From Achromobacter agilis (GTDB lineage Bacteria; Pseudomonadota; Gammaproteobacteria; Burkholderiales; Burkholderiaceae_B): a stretch of DNA of 64,000 nucleotides. Of the stretch, positions 1 through 8,469 are shown piece by piece. The notes beneath the pieces are model-generated. The model had not been told where the DNA came from. It was given only the letters and a program-made list of their open reading frames with translations, and did no database searches. The position numbers and the translations under genes are program-made. Where the stretch lies: positions 1-64,000 of the forward strand of contig NZ_UFQB01000031.1 of assembly GCF_900496965.1 (NCBI RefSeq), in the 5' to 3' direction. Numbering within the stretch: position 1 is the stretch's first letter; the number at the start of each line of letters is the position of its first letter.

Positions 1-1
1 C

Positions 2-679
2 GGGCTGCGCCGCCGGGCCGCGCCCGTCCCGCCGCGCGCCGCCTCGGCGCCGGCCGCTGGCCTGCCTCCCGGCATGCTGGGGCTGGCCCTGCACTACGGC
101 ATCTTCGGCGTGGGCTACATCATTCCTGCCACCTTTCTCCCCGCAATGGCCAAGGAGACCATCCCGGACCCCGCCGTCTTCGGCTGGGCCTGGCCGCTGT
201 TCGGGCTGGCCGCGGCGGTATCCTGCCTGCTGGTTCCGCGCCTGAGCCGGGGCCGCGACGACAGACGGATCTGGCGCGGCGCGCAGGCCCTGATGGCCGT
301 GGGCATGCTCACCGTGGCGATATGGCACCATATTGCCGCCGTGATCCTGGCCGCCTTGCTGGTGGGCGGCACGTTCATGGTGATCACGCAGGCGGGTATG
401 CTGGCGGCCCGGCGGGACGCCGGCGCGTCGGCCTCCCGCGCCGCCGCGATCATGACCGCGGCCTTCGCGGCGGGCCAGATATTGGGGCCGCTTCTGGCCT
501 CATGGGCGGCGGACTGGGGCGCGGGCCTGCCCCAGGTGCTGGCGGGCAGCGCGGCGCTGCTGGCGCTTTCGGCATGGCGCTTGGGAAAAATCACGACAGA
601 TCGCGAAGGCGCTGGGCATAATGCGATCGGCCCGCAGGGCTGTTCCACTAGAAAGCAGAAAGAGGAGTTCCCAGCATGA
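2..679 (+). CDS. MFS transporter, YbfB/YjiJ-like, 3' part only
   Basis: The reading frame is open from the first base, so the N-terminal half lies outside the window; 225 residues are visible. The visible part is a run of hydrophobic membrane segments broken by short Arg-rich loops, as expected for the C-terminal half of a 12-helix major facilitator permease in the inner membrane. The segment around the GIFGVGYIIPATFLP stretch resembles YbfB/YjiJ family members. Substrate is unknown. Its stop overlaps the start of the next gene (ATGA), so it is probably co-translated with the solute-binding protein downstream. The family call is from likeness; any other 12-helix MFS family remains possible. 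Confidence 0.7.
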   Translation, partial: GLRRRAAPVPPRAASAPAAGLPPGMLGLALHYGIFGVGYIIPATFLPAMAKETIPDPAVFGWAWPLFGLAAAVSCLLVPRLSRGRDDRRIWRGAQALMAVGMLTVAIWHHIAAVILAALLVGGTFMVITQAGMLAARRDAGASASRAAAIMTAAFAAGQILGPLLASWAADWGAGLPQVLAGSAALLALSAWRLGKITTDREGAGHNAIGPQGCSTRKQKEEFPA

Positions 680-1653
680 AACCGTTGCGCCCCCTGATCG
701 CCGCCGCCGCGGCAGCCGCCGCCTTCAGCGGCGCCGCCCAGGCCCAGACCGCGGACTGGCCGGTCAAGCCCATCACCATGATCGTGCCCTACGCGCCGGG
801 CGGCTTCGCCGACACCCGCGTGCGCCTGCTGGCGCGCAAGCTGGGTGACACGTTGGGCCAGCCCATCGTGGTCGAGAACAAGGCGGGCGCGGGCGGCGTC
901 GTCGGCACCAACCTGATCGCGCGCGCCGCCCCCGACGGCTACACCATCGGCACGGGCAACCTCGCGCCCATGGCGGTCAACCCGTCGCTGATGAAGGACA
1001 TGCCCTACGATCCGCAAAAGGACCTGGCGCCCATCATCCTGATCGAAAACAGTCCGCTGGTGCTGAGCGTGAACAACACGCTGCCCGTGAAAACGCTGGC
1101 GGACCTGATCGCGCTGGCCAAGAAAGAGCCCGGCAAGCTGTCGTTTGGCTCGTCCGGCGTGGGCGGCGCCCACCACCTGTCCGGCGAGATGTTCCGCGAA
1201 CAGGCCAAGATCGACATCGTCCACGTGCCCTACAAGGGCGGCAGCCTGGCCGCGACCGATCTCATGGGCGGCCATATCTCGATGATGTTCGAAATGGGCT
1301 ATTCCGCGCTGCCCGCGATCCAGGGCGCCAAGATCCACCCCATTGCCGTCACGTCCGCCAAGCGCCTGGCCGTGCTGCCCGACGTGCCCACCATGGCCGA
1401 ATCCGGCCTGCCCGGCTTCGAGTCGTACAACTGGCAGGGCATCGTGGCCCCCGCCGGCACGCCCGCCCCGATCATCGCCAAGCTCAATGCCGAGTTCAAC
1501 CGCATCCTGAAGGAGCCCGACGTGCAGAAGGCCATCGCGGACACCGGCAGCCAGGCCGGCGGCGGCACGCCCGAGGAATTCGCGGCTTTCATCAAGAGCG
1601 AAACCGAAAAGTGGGCGCACGTCATCAAGGCTGGAAATATCCAGCTTCAATAA
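676..1653 (+). CDS. Bug-family (TctC-like) periplasmic solute-binding protein
   Basis: A 325-residue exported protein: an Ala-rich signal peptide of about 25 residues ending near AQAQ is followed by the Bug fold, with the typical WPVKPITMIVPYAPGG opening and the later VPYKGG and LPDVPTMAE stretches. Bug proteins bind organic acids or aromatic acids in the periplasm, and most are orphans without their own membrane components. It starts inside the stop of the MFS gene and sits 18 bp upstream of a flavin oxidoreductase, so all three are probably one catabolic or uptake unit. The ligand cannot be read from sequence. Confidence 0.88.
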   Translation: MKPLRPLIAAAAAAAAFSGAAQAQTADWPVKPITMIVPYAPGGFADTRVRLLARKLGDTLGQPIVVENKAGAGGVVGTNLIARAAPDGYTIGTGNLAPMAVNPSLMKDMPYDPQKDLAPIILIENSPLVLSVNNTLPVKTLADLIALAKKEPGKLSFGSSGVGGAHHLSGEMFREQAKIDIVHVPYKGGSLAATDLMGGHISMMFEMGYSALPAIQGAKIHPIAVTSAKRLAVLPDVPTMAESGLPGFESYNWQGIVAPAGTPAPIIAKLNAEFNRILKEPDVQKAIADTGSQAGGGTPEEFAAFIKSETEKWAHVIKAGNIQLQ

Positions 1654-1671
1654 TCTTCCAGGAGACATCCC

Positions 1672-2733
1672 ATGGCTTCCCGTCTGATTGATCTGCTCAA
1701 GCTGCTTCACCCCGTCGTCCAGGCGCCCATGGCCGGCGGCGCCACGACGGTGGAATTGGTGTCCGAGGCGTCGAAGGCGGGAACCCTCGGTTCGCTCGGG
1801 GCGGCCTATATGAGCCCCGAGCAGATAGCGGCCGCGGCGCAGGCGATCCGCGCGCGCACCGAACGCCCCTTCGCCATCAATCTGTTCGCGTCCGTGCCGG
1901 AGGAGGCCATACGCGGCGACGCCAGCCGCATGCTGGCCCTGATGGCGCGCTATCACCAGCAGTTGGGCCTGCCCGCGCCCGCCGAACCCGCCCCCCAGCC
2001 GGACCCGCTGAAGGGACAGATCGAGGCGATCCTGCTGGCGCGCCCTGCCGTTTTCAGCTTCACCTTTGGCCGCATGCCTCCTGAAGCACTCGCGCGCTGC
2101 CGCGAGGCGGGCATCCTGACCGTGGGCACCGCGACCACCGTGCGCGAGGCCGTCGTGCTGGAGCAGGACGGCGTGGACGCCATCGTCGCGCAGGGCGCCG
2201 AGGCTGGCGGGCACCGGGGCACCTTCCTGGGCGGCTTCGAGGAATCGCTGATCGGCACCATGGCGCTCGTGCCGCAAGTGGCCGACGCCGTCTCGGTGCC
2301 CGTGATCGCCTCGGGCGGCATCATGGACGGGCGCGGCATCGCCGCCGCCCTGGCCTTGGGCGCCGACCTCGCACAAATGGGGACGGCTTTCCTGACCACG
2401 GAAGAATCCGGCATCACCGAGGCCTACAAGGCCGTCCTGCCCGCCTCGCGCTCGGAGCAGTCGCGCGTGACCCGGGCGTTTTCCGGCCGCCCGGCCCGCG
2501 GCATCGAAAACGCGTTCATGCGGGACGCCGATGCCCTCGCGGACGACATCCTGCCGTATCCGCTGCAAAACGCCCTGACGCGGCCCATGCGCACGGCGGG
2601 CGGCAAGGCGAGCAATATCGACGTGCTTTCCCTGTGGGCCGGCCAGGCCGCCCCCCTGGCCCGGCGCGAAACCACGGCGGACCTGATCCAGCGGCTGGCC
2701 CGGGAAATGGCCGCGGCGCAGGCGCGCCGCTGA
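1672..2733 (+). CDS. Nitronate monooxygenase-like FMN oxidoreductase (2-nitropropane dioxygenase family)
   Basis: A 353-residue TIM-barrel flavoprotein. Family marks seen are the N-terminal HPVVQAPMAGG strand, the QGAEAGGHRG phosphate/flavin motif at about residue 178, and the IASGGI and GADLAQMGTAFL segments that bind the FMN phosphate. Members oxidise alkyl nitronates, but many homologues annotated this way act on other substrates, including enoyl-ACP reduction in FabK relatives. A good ribosome site (CAGGAGACATCCC) precedes the ATG. It follows the Bug protein closely and is likely its operon partner. No gene-specific substrate evidence is visible. Confidence 0.85.
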   Translation: MASRLIDLLKLLHPVVQAPMAGGATTVELVSEASKAGTLGSLGAAYMSPEQIAAAAQAIRARTERPFAINLFASVPEEAIRGDASRMLALMARYHQQLGLPAPAEPAPQPDPLKGQIEAILLARPAVFSFTFGRMPPEALARCREAGILTVGTATTVREAVVLEQDGVDAIVAQGAEAGGHRGTFLGGFEESLIGTMALVPQVADAVSVPVIASGGIMDGRGIAAALALGADLAQMGTAFLTTEESGITEAYKAVLPASRSEQSRVTRAFSGRPARGIENAFMRDADALADDILPYPLQNALTRPMRTAGGKASNIDVLSLWAGQAAPLARRETTADLIQRLAREMAAAQARR

Positions 2734-2785
2734 ACCGGGATTGTTCCCTGGTCCGAAAACACTGTTCCACGGGCAGCCCGTCGCG

Positions 2786-2813
2786 TTGTGATTGCAAAGC
2801 GTCGGGCTACAAT
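2786..2813 (+). promoter_or_regulatory. Candidate sigma-70 promoter of the mla operon
   Basis: TTGTGA (2786-2791) and TACAAT (2808-2813) are separated by 16 bases and lie about 160 bases ahead of mlaF, in a 237-base gap with no gene. A start near 2820 would give a leader of about 155 bases. Inferred from consensus only. Confidence 0.5.
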
Positions 2814-2976
2814 GGCGCCTCGCCGCCGGGAGCCAAGGCCTGACTTTGTCCCGGCATATGAGTAACAGGGCGCTTCCCGACGCCGCCTGTCTTGTCCGCG
2901 CCGGCCTCATGCTCCGCCAGACGCGTCGACCAGACAGCAGGGCAAGCTCCGCCGCCGAAACACCCTTTCGTTGCCC

Positions 2977-3813
2977 ATGCCCGCTCAAACAAGCAGCACC
3001 CCGGAATTCGCCCTGCGCCTGGAAGGCGTGGCGCTCGGCTACGGCGATTTCACCGTCCTGCGTGATATCTCCATGGATGTGCGCGCGGGCCAGGTGGTCG
3101 CCATCATGGGCGGCTCGGGCTCGGGCAAGACCACCCTGCTGCGGGCGGCCACCGGGCAGCTCACCGCGCAGCAGGGCCACGTGCTGGCCTTCGGCCAGGA
3201 CATGGCGCACGTCACGCCGGCCGAACTGCAATCGCTGCGCACGCGCATGGGCGTGCTGTTCCAGCAGGGCGCGCTCTTCACCGACCTGAACGTCTTCGAA
3301 AACGTCGCCTTCCCGCTGCGCGAGCACACCCGGCTGGAAGAAGCGGAAGTCACCGAGCGCGTGCTGGACAAGCTCGACGCCGTGGGCCTGCGCGCCGCCG
3401 CGCACCTGAAGGTCTCCGAAATCTCGGGCGGCATGGCCCGGCGCGTGGCGCTGGCCCGCGCCGTGGTGCTGGAGCCCGAACTCATCCTGTACGACGAACC
3501 GTTCGCCGGGCTGGATCCGATCTCGCTGGGCATCACCGCCCGCCTGATCCGCAGCCTCGCCGACCGGCTGGGCTGCGCATCGGTGCTGATCACGCACGAC
3601 GTGCAGGAATCGTTCTCCATCGCGGACCAGGTGTACCTGGTGGGCCAGGGCAGGCTTGCGGCCGCCGGCACCCCGGAAACGCTGTCGGCCTCGCAGGATC
3701 CCTATGTGCAGCAATTCCTGAAGGGCGAACCCGACGGCCCCGTCGCGTTCCAGTATCCCGAAACGCCCGCTTTCCAGAAGTGGCTTTCGCAACAGAAGGG
3801 GCGCAAGGCATGA
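2977..3813 (+). CDS. mlaF: Phospholipid-trafficking ABC ATPase MlaF
   Basis: ATP-binding subunit of the Mla complex that moves phospholipids between the inner membrane and the periplasmic carrier MlaC. From the ATG at 2977 it has 278 residues; an in-frame TTG lies two codons earlier. Seen: Walker A GGSGSGKTTLLR near residue 45, the non-canonical signature ISGGMARRVALARA near 150, which is typical of MlaF/Mkl ATPases, and Walker B LILYDEP just after it. A C-terminal extension after the core carries QQFLKGEPDGPV, as in MlaF. It overlaps mlaE by ATGA, so the two are translationally coupled. The ATPase that usually pairs with MlaB in E. coli is here without a linked mlaB. Confidence 0.95.
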   Translation: MPAQTSSTPEFALRLEGVALGYGDFTVLRDISMDVRAGQVVAIMGGSGSGKTTLLRAATGQLTAQQGHVLAFGQDMAHVTPAELQSLRTRMGVLFQQGALFTDLNVFENVAFPLREHTRLEEAEVTERVLDKLDAVGLRAAAHLKVSEISGGMARRVALARAVVLEPELILYDEPFAGLDPISLGITARLIRSLADRLGCASVLITHDVQESFSIADQVYLVGQGRLAAAGTPETLSASQDPYVQQFLKGEPDGPVAFQYPETPAFQKWLSQQKGRKA

Positions 3814-4598
3814 GCGGATCCCGCAACGCCGTCGGCGCGCTGGGCAGCTGGGTGCGCACCCGGGTCTCGGGCATCGGCTACTTCACCCGGTTCTTCGGTG
3901 CCATGCTGGCGCGCAGCGGCATTGCCCTGTCGCGCCCCCGGCTGGTGTCGCAACAAGTCCATTTCATCGGCAACTATTCGCTGCTGATCATCGCGGTGTC
4001 CGGCATGTTCGTGGGCTTCGTGCTGGGGCTGCAGGGCTACTACACGCTGAACCGCTATGGCTCCGAAGAGGCCCTGGGCCTGCTGGTAGCCTTGTCGCTG
4101 GTGCGCGAACTGGGGCCGGTCGTCACGGCGCTGCTGTTCGCGGGCCGCGCCGGCACCTCGCTCACGGCGGAAATCGGCCTCATGAAGGCCGGCGAGCAAC
4201 TCGCGGCCATGGAAGTCATGGCCGTAGACCCGATCCGCCGCGTGCTGGTGCCGCGCCTGTGGGGCGGCATCATCGCCATGCCCATCCTGGCGGCCGTGTT
4301 CTCCATGGTGGGCGTCCTGGGCGGCTGGGTCGTGGGCGTGGTCATGATCGGCGTGGACGCCGGCGCCTTCTGGTCGCAAATGCAAAATGGCGTGGACGTC
4401 TGGAAGGACGTCGCCAACGGTGTCATCAAGAGCCTGGTGTTCGGCGTCTCGGTGACGCTGGTCGCGCTTTACGAAGGCTGGCAGGCCAAGCCCACCCCCG
4501 AAGGCGTTGCCCGCGCCACCACGCGCACCGTGGTCGTGGGCTCCCTGGCGGTGCTCGGGCTGGACTTCCTGCTCACCGCCTTGATGTTTGGAAATTGA
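3810..4598 (+). CDS. mlaE: Mla complex permease MlaE
   Basis: Inner-membrane permease of the Mla lipid transporter, 262 residues from the ATG that overlaps the mlaF stop; an upstream in-frame GTG is less likely because it lies inside mlaF without a ribosome site. The MlaE fold is recognised from the conserved core running LVRELGPVVTALLFAGRAG and the following ELGLMKAGEQLAAMEVM-like region, with about five to six hydrophobic helices. The next gene, mlaD, begins 12 bases downstream. Works as a dimer with MlaF and a hexamer of MlaD in characterised systems. Confidence 0.95.
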   Translation: MSGSRNAVGALGSWVRTRVSGIGYFTRFFGAMLARSGIALSRPRLVSQQVHFIGNYSLLIIAVSGMFVGFVLGLQGYYTLNRYGSEEALGLLVALSLVRELGPVVTALLFAGRAGTSLTAEIGLMKAGEQLAAMEVMAVDPIRRVLVPRLWGGIIAMPILAAVFSMVGVLGGWVVGVVMIGVDAGAFWSQMQNGVDVWKDVANGVIKSLVFGVSVTLVALYEGWQAKPTPEGVARATTRTVVVGSLAVLGLDFLLTALMFGN

Positions 4599-4610
4599 TA
4601 CGGATCGATC

Positions 4611-5108
4611 ATGTCACGCGAAAAAACCGACTTCTGGGTAGGCCTGTTCGTATTGCTGGGCGCGGTCGCGCTGGCATTCCTGGCGTTGCGCGCCGGCAAC
4701 TTGAGCACTTTTTCTTTCGCGCCGACCTATACGGTAACGGCCAACTTCGATAACGTAGGCGGCCTCAAGGTCCGCGCGCCCGTCAAGAGCGCCGGGGTCG
4801 TGGTGGGCCGGGTCGACGGCATTTCGTTCGACGACAAGACCTTCCAGGCGATCGTATCGGTCAAGCTGGAGACGGCCTATCAGTTCCCCAAGGACACGTC
4901 GGCGTCCATCCTGACGTCGGGCCTGCTGGGCGAACAGTATCTGGGCCTGACCGCGGGCAGCGAAGAAGAAAACTTTGCCGACGGCGGAAAGATCCGCTAC
5001 ACGCAGAGCGCCGTCGTCCTTGAACAGCTGATCAGCCAGTTCCTGTACGGATCGGCCGAGAAGCAGGGCACGACTTCGGCAGAGCCCGCCACGAAGACGC
5101 CTAATTAA
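4611..5108 (+). CDS. mlaD: MCE-domain protein MlaD
   Basis: 165 residues: a short cytoplasmic N-terminus, one membrane helix at about 9-28 (VGLFVLLGAVALAFLALRA), then a single MCE domain with the YTVTANFDNVGGLKVRAPVKSAG core. MlaD hexamers form the periplasmic lipid channel on top of MlaE. The E. coli protein is slightly longer; here the tail after the MCE domain ends in a short helix-forming stretch (AVVLEQLISQFLYG) and a polar end. Lies between mlaE and mlaA in one run. Confidence 0.94.
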   Translation: MSREKTDFWVGLFVLLGAVALAFLALRAGNLSTFSFAPTYTVTANFDNVGGLKVRAPVKSAGVVVGRVDGISFDDKTFQAIVSVKLETAYQFPKDTSASILTSGLLGEQYLGLTAGSEEENFADGGKIRYTQSAVVLEQLISQFLYGSAEKQGTTSAEPATKTPN

Positions 5109-5187
5109 AGACAATGCGAAAGACGCGGTAACAAGCCGCGCGACAGTACGCAATATCATAAGAATTATGGATAGGGATGCCCTGATC

Positions 5188-6012
5188 ATGAATAAGAAAG
5201 CGATTTCCCGGATTGCCACGGTCGCAGCGGCTGGCGCCCTGATGGCGGGCTGCGCCGCGCCACAGAACCCGGATCCGCGCGACCCCTGGGAAGGCTTCAA
5301 CCGGGGTATCTACAAGTTCAACGACACCGTCGACCGCGCCGTCTTCAAGCCGGTGGCCCAGGCGTACACCTTCGTCACGCCGGAACCGGTGCGCAGCTGC
5401 GTCCACAACATATTCAGCAACGTCGGCGACCTCTGGTCCGGCACCAACAGCTTCCTGCAGGGCCGGGGCCACGACTTCGTCAACACGCTCGGCCGCTTCC
5501 TGTTCAACACCACCATGGGCGTGGGCGGCTGCTTCGACGTCGCCTCGGCCAACGGCGCGCGCCGGATCCCGAACGACTTCGGTACCACGCTGGGCGTCTG
5601 GGGCATCGGCCAGGGCCCGTACCTGGTGCTGCCGTTCTTCGGTTCGTCCACCGTGCGCGACGGCGCCGGCCTGATCGGCGACTACGCCGGCACCACCTAC
5701 GGGTACATGGGCGTGGACGCCATCGACAACGTCCGCCTGCGCAACTCGCTCTGGGGCCTGCGCGTGGTCGACACGCGCGCCAGCCTCCTGGACGCAACCG
5801 ACACGGTCGACCGCGTGGCGCTCGACCCGTACAGCTTCGTCCGCGACGCCTACCTGCAGCGCCGCGCCGCCATGGTGCTCGGCCACAAGGTGGATGACGA
5901 AGCCTCGCTGCCCAACTACGAAGACGACGAGGACGACGCTACGCCCGCCGCCCCCGCCACGCCCGCCGCGCCAGCCCCCGCTGCGCCCGCGGCGCAACCC
6001 GCAGCCAAGTAG
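5188..6012 (+). CDS. mlaA: Outer-membrane lipoprotein MlaA (VacJ)
   Basis: MlaA removes mislaid phospholipids from the outer leaflet of the outer membrane and passes them to MlaC. From the ATG at 5188 the protein has a lysine-rich n-region, a hydrophobic stretch and a lipobox LMAGC with the lipidated Cys at residue 22. An in-frame ATG at 5167 would add seven acidic residues ahead of the signal and is less likely. The VacJ domain follows (DPWEGFNRGIYKFNDTVDRA, later TTLGVWGIGQGPYLVLPFFG). The last 30 residues are an acidic patch followed by an Ala/Pro-rich tail. In E. coli mlaA is unlinked; here it sits inside the operon between mlaD and mlaC. Confidence 0.93.
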   Translation: MNKKAISRIATVAAAGALMAGCAAPQNPDPRDPWEGFNRGIYKFNDTVDRAVFKPVAQAYTFVTPEPVRSCVHNIFSNVGDLWSGTNSFLQGRGHDFVNTLGRFLFNTTMGVGGCFDVASANGARRIPNDFGTTLGVWGIGQGPYLVLPFFGSSTVRDGAGLIGDYAGTTYGYMGVDAIDNVRLRNSLWGLRVVDTRASLLDATDTVDRVALDPYSFVRDAYLQRRAAMVLGHKVDDEASLPNYEDDEDDATPAAPATPAAPAPAAPAAQPAAK

Positions 6013-6051
6013 GCGGCGGGACTGCGCCATCAGTACCAGTAAGGAGTTTTG

Positions 6052-6678
6052 ATGCGAGTTTCTTTTGTTTCCCTGCTGCAACGGCTGGTTTTCGCAAGCC
6101 TCCTGGGGCTGGCCGCCACCGCTGCGCAGGCCAAACCCGATCCCAACGGCCCTCCGGACCAGTTCGTGCTGGCCGCGGCCAATGAAACCCTCGATGTGCT
6201 CAAGGCCGACGGCGCCGTCAAGGCCGGAAACACCGCCCGCATCAACGAGGTCGTCAACGCGCACATCCTGCCTTACGTCGACTTCCAGAAAACGACGCGG
6301 CTGGCCGCCGGCCGCTACTGGCGCCAGGCCAACGACCAGCAGAAGACGGCCCTGGCCGAGGCTTTCCGCGGCACGCTGGTGCGCACCTACAGCGGCGCCC
6401 TGACCCGCGTCACGTCCAGCACCACCATCCGCACCCTGCCGTTCCGCGGCGATCCCAAGGCCGATGACGTCGTTGTGCGCACGCTGATCAGCCAGTCCAA
6501 CGGCCAGCCGACGGGCGTGGACTACCGGCTGGAAAAGACCCCTCAGGGCTGGAAGATCTACGACATGAACGTCGAAGGCATCTGGCTGATCGAGAACTAC
6601 CGCAACCAGTTCGCCCAGCAGATCAACCAGAATGGCATCGATGGCCTGATCGACGCGCTGAACCAGCGCAACAAGTGA
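6052..6678 (+). CDS. mlaC: Periplasmic phospholipid carrier MlaC
   Basis: 208 residues with a cleavable signal peptide (hydrophobic LVFASLLGLAATAAQA) and the MlaC/Ttg2D fold, including the YVDFQKTTRLAAGRYWRQA and DYRLEKTPQGWKIYDMNVEGIWL blocks. It shuttles phospholipid across the periplasm between MlaA and the MlaFED complex. The ATG at 6052 is chosen because AAGGAG lies seven bases upstream; an immediately preceding TTG is in frame but less likely. This is the last mla gene of the run. Confidence 0.94.
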   Translation: MRVSFVSLLQRLVFASLLGLAATAAQAKPDPNGPPDQFVLAAANETLDVLKADGAVKAGNTARINEVVNAHILPYVDFQKTTRLAAGRYWRQANDQQKTALAEAFRGTLVRTYSGALTRVTSSTTIRTLPFRGDPKADDVVVRTLISQSNGQPTGVDYRLEKTPQGWKIYDMNVEGIWLIENYRNQFAQQINQNGIDGLIDALNQRNK

Positions 6679-6806
6679 TCCCCATCCAGGCGATCCCGGC
6701 CCGGCGCGCCCCTTGAGGCCCGCCGGGCCGATCATTTCGGGGACGGATACCGCGCCGATCCGCACGGGCGCCAGGGGCATCGCCGCTTGCCGCCACAGGG
6801 CGCTTA

Positions 6807-6825
6807 TATAATGAGCGATTCGCTC
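6807..6825 (+). promoter_or_regulatory. Perfect -10 box with an adjoining 13-base palindrome
   Basis: TATAAT (6807-6812) is followed directly by GAGCGA-T-TCGCTC (6813-6825), a perfect inverted repeat placed where transcription would begin, and then TTTT. A TTGCCG lies upstream but with only 14 bases of spacing. It is probably the promoter of the ABC exporter pair, with the palindrome as an operator or a very short weak terminator. Consensus-based only. Confidence 0.4.
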
Positions 6826-6848
6826 TTTTCGGGCCACTTCCCCCCGTC

Positions 6849-7655
6849 ATGTCTGCTGTCAGTCTAGAAAACGTCTCCAAGATCTACTCCCCGCGCCAAA
6901 GCGGCTGGCGGAAGCTGCTCGGGCGCGCGCCCGGATCCGGCTTCCAGGCCCTGGACAACGTCAGCCTGAACATCGAACACGGCGAGTTCTTCGGGCTGCT
7001 CGGCCCCAATGGCGCCGGCAAGACCACGCTGATCTCGATCCTGGCCGGCCTGGCGCACGCCACCTCCGGGAGCGCCACGGTCTGTGGATACGACGTCGTG
7101 GCCGACTACAAGTCGGCTCGGCGCGCCTTGGGCGTGGTGCCGCAGGAGCTGGTCTACGACCCGTTCTTCACGGTGCGCGAGACCCTGCGCATCCAGTCCG
7201 GCTATTTCGGGCTGCGCAAGAACGACGACTGGATCGACGAAATCCTCTTCAACCTGGGGCTGGCGGACAAGGCCAATTCCAATATGCGGGCGCTGTCCGG
7301 CGGCATGAAGCGCCGCGTGCTGGTGGCCCAGGCGCTGGTGCACCGCCCCCCCGTAATCGTGCTGGACGAGCCGACCGCGGGCGTGGACGTGGATCTGCGC
7401 CGCACGCTGTGGGAATTCATCTCGCGCCTGAACAAGGCCGGCCACACCATCATGCTCACCACCCACTACCTGGAAGAAGCCGAAGCGCTGTGCGGCCGCA
7501 TCGCCATGCTCAAGGGCGGGCGCATCGTGGCGCTGGACACCACGCAGGCCCTGCTGGCCCGCGTCGGCGGCGTTGACCTCGAAGACGCGTTCGTCCGCAT
7601 CATGCACCAGGACGAGTCCGCCGCCGCTCCGCAACCCGAAGAGATCCCGTCATGA
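6849..7655 (+). CDS. ABC exporter ATP-binding subunit (YadG-like)
   Basis: A 268-residue ABC ATPase of the drug/lipid/polysaccharide exporter type. Walker A is LLGPNGAGKTTLISIL near residue 55, signature ALSGGMKRRVLVAQAL near 152, Walker B VIVLDEPTAGVD near 175, and a switch His in TTHYLEEAE near 203. It forms a two-component ABC-2 transporter with the next gene, whose start overlaps its stop (ATGA). In beta-proteobacteria this pair sits next to mla and ibaG-murA; its substrate is unproven. Envelope lipid or glycan export is a reasonable guess from neighbours only. Confidence 0.88.
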   Translation: MSAVSLENVSKIYSPRQSGWRKLLGRAPGSGFQALDNVSLNIEHGEFFGLLGPNGAGKTTLISILAGLAHATSGSATVCGYDVVADYKSARRALGVVPQELVYDPFFTVRETLRIQSGYFGLRKNDDWIDEILFNLGLADKANSNMRALSGGMKRRVLVAQALVHRPPVIVLDEPTAGVDVDLRRTLWEFISRLNKAGHTIMLTTHYLEEAEALCGRIAMLKGGRIVALDTTQALLARVGGVDLEDAFVRIMHQDESAAAPQPEEIPS

Positions 7656-8464
7656 CCCAGCCCATCGCGAGCGCCAGCCAGCCGCTGGTGCAGCCCCGCC
7701 TGGACGCGGGCTCCGGCTTTCCCACCCTGTTGCGCAAGGAATTGCTGCGCTTCTGGAAGGTCAGCTTCCAGACCATTGCCGCGCCGGTGATCACCGCGCT
7801 GCTGTATCTGCTGGTTTTCGCGCACGTGCTGGAAGGGCGCGTCATGGTGTATGGCAGCGTGCCCTACACGGCGTTCCTGATCCCCGGGCTCATGATGATG
7901 AGCATGCTGCAGAACGCGTTCGCCAACCCGTCATCGTCGCTCATCCAGAGCCGCATCACGGGCAACCTCGTGTTCATGCTGCTGCCGCCGCTGTCGCACC
8001 GCGACATCTTCGGCGCCTACGTGCTGGCGGCGATCGTCCGCGGCCTGGCGGTCGGCCTGTGCGTCTGGGTGGTGGCGCTGTTCTTCGTGTCGCTGGTGCC
8101 CTCGCATCCGCTGTGGCTGATCGTCTTCGCCGTGCTGGCTTGCGGCATCATGGGCGTACTGGGCCTGATCGCGGGCCTGTGGTCCGAAAAATTCGACCAG
8201 CTCGCAGCCTTCCAGAACTTCCTGATCATGCCGGCGACCTTCCTGTCCGGCGTGTTCTATTCCATCCACACGCTTCCCGCCTTCTGGCAGAGCGTGTCCC
8301 ACTGGAACCCCATCTTCTACACCATCGACGGTTTCCGCTACGGATTCTTCTCGGTGTCGGACGTCTCCCCGTGGCGCAGCCTGGCGGTGGTGACGGGAGT
8401 GTTCCTCGCGCTATCGCTTTATGCGCTGCGGCTCCTGGCCAGCGGCTACAAACTCAGGAATTGA
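7652..8464 (+). CDS. ABC-2 type exporter permease (YadH-like)
   Basis: 270 residues with a 30-residue polar N-terminus and six predicted membrane helices, typical of ABC2_membrane permeases. The FLSGVFYSIHTLPAFWQ segment near residue 205, followed by NPIFYTIDGFRYGF, is the standard C-terminal family block. Translationally coupled to the ATPase upstream. ibaG begins five bases after its stop, so ibaG and murA are probably transcribed with it. Confidence 0.88.
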   Translation: MTQPIASASQPLVQPRLDAGSGFPTLLRKELLRFWKVSFQTIAAPVITALLYLLVFAHVLEGRVMVYGSVPYTAFLIPGLMMMSMLQNAFANPSSSLIQSRITGNLVFMLLPPLSHRDIFGAYVLAAIVRGLAVGLCVWVVALFFVSLVPSHPLWLIVFAVLACGIMGVLGLIAGLWSEKFDQLAAFQNFLIMPATFLSGVFYSIHTLPAFWQSVSHWNPIFYTIDGFRYGFFSVSDVSPWRSLAVVTGVFLALSLYALRLLASGYKLRN

Positions 8465-8469
8465 CGTCC

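Noticed and set aside
115..3792. A 1225-codon open frame on the minus strand
   Set aside because: It crosses several real plus-strand genes, is rich in Arg/His/Gly/Ala and lacks any domain; it is a composition effect of GC-rich codons.
3780..3812. GTG start giving mlaE ten extra residues
   Set aside because: It lies inside mlaF; the ATG at 3810 overlaps the mlaF stop and fits the family length.
6679..6848. A remnant of mlaB between mlaC and the ABC exporter
   Set aside because: No frame gives a STAS-like sequence; I see only a promoter and a palindrome.
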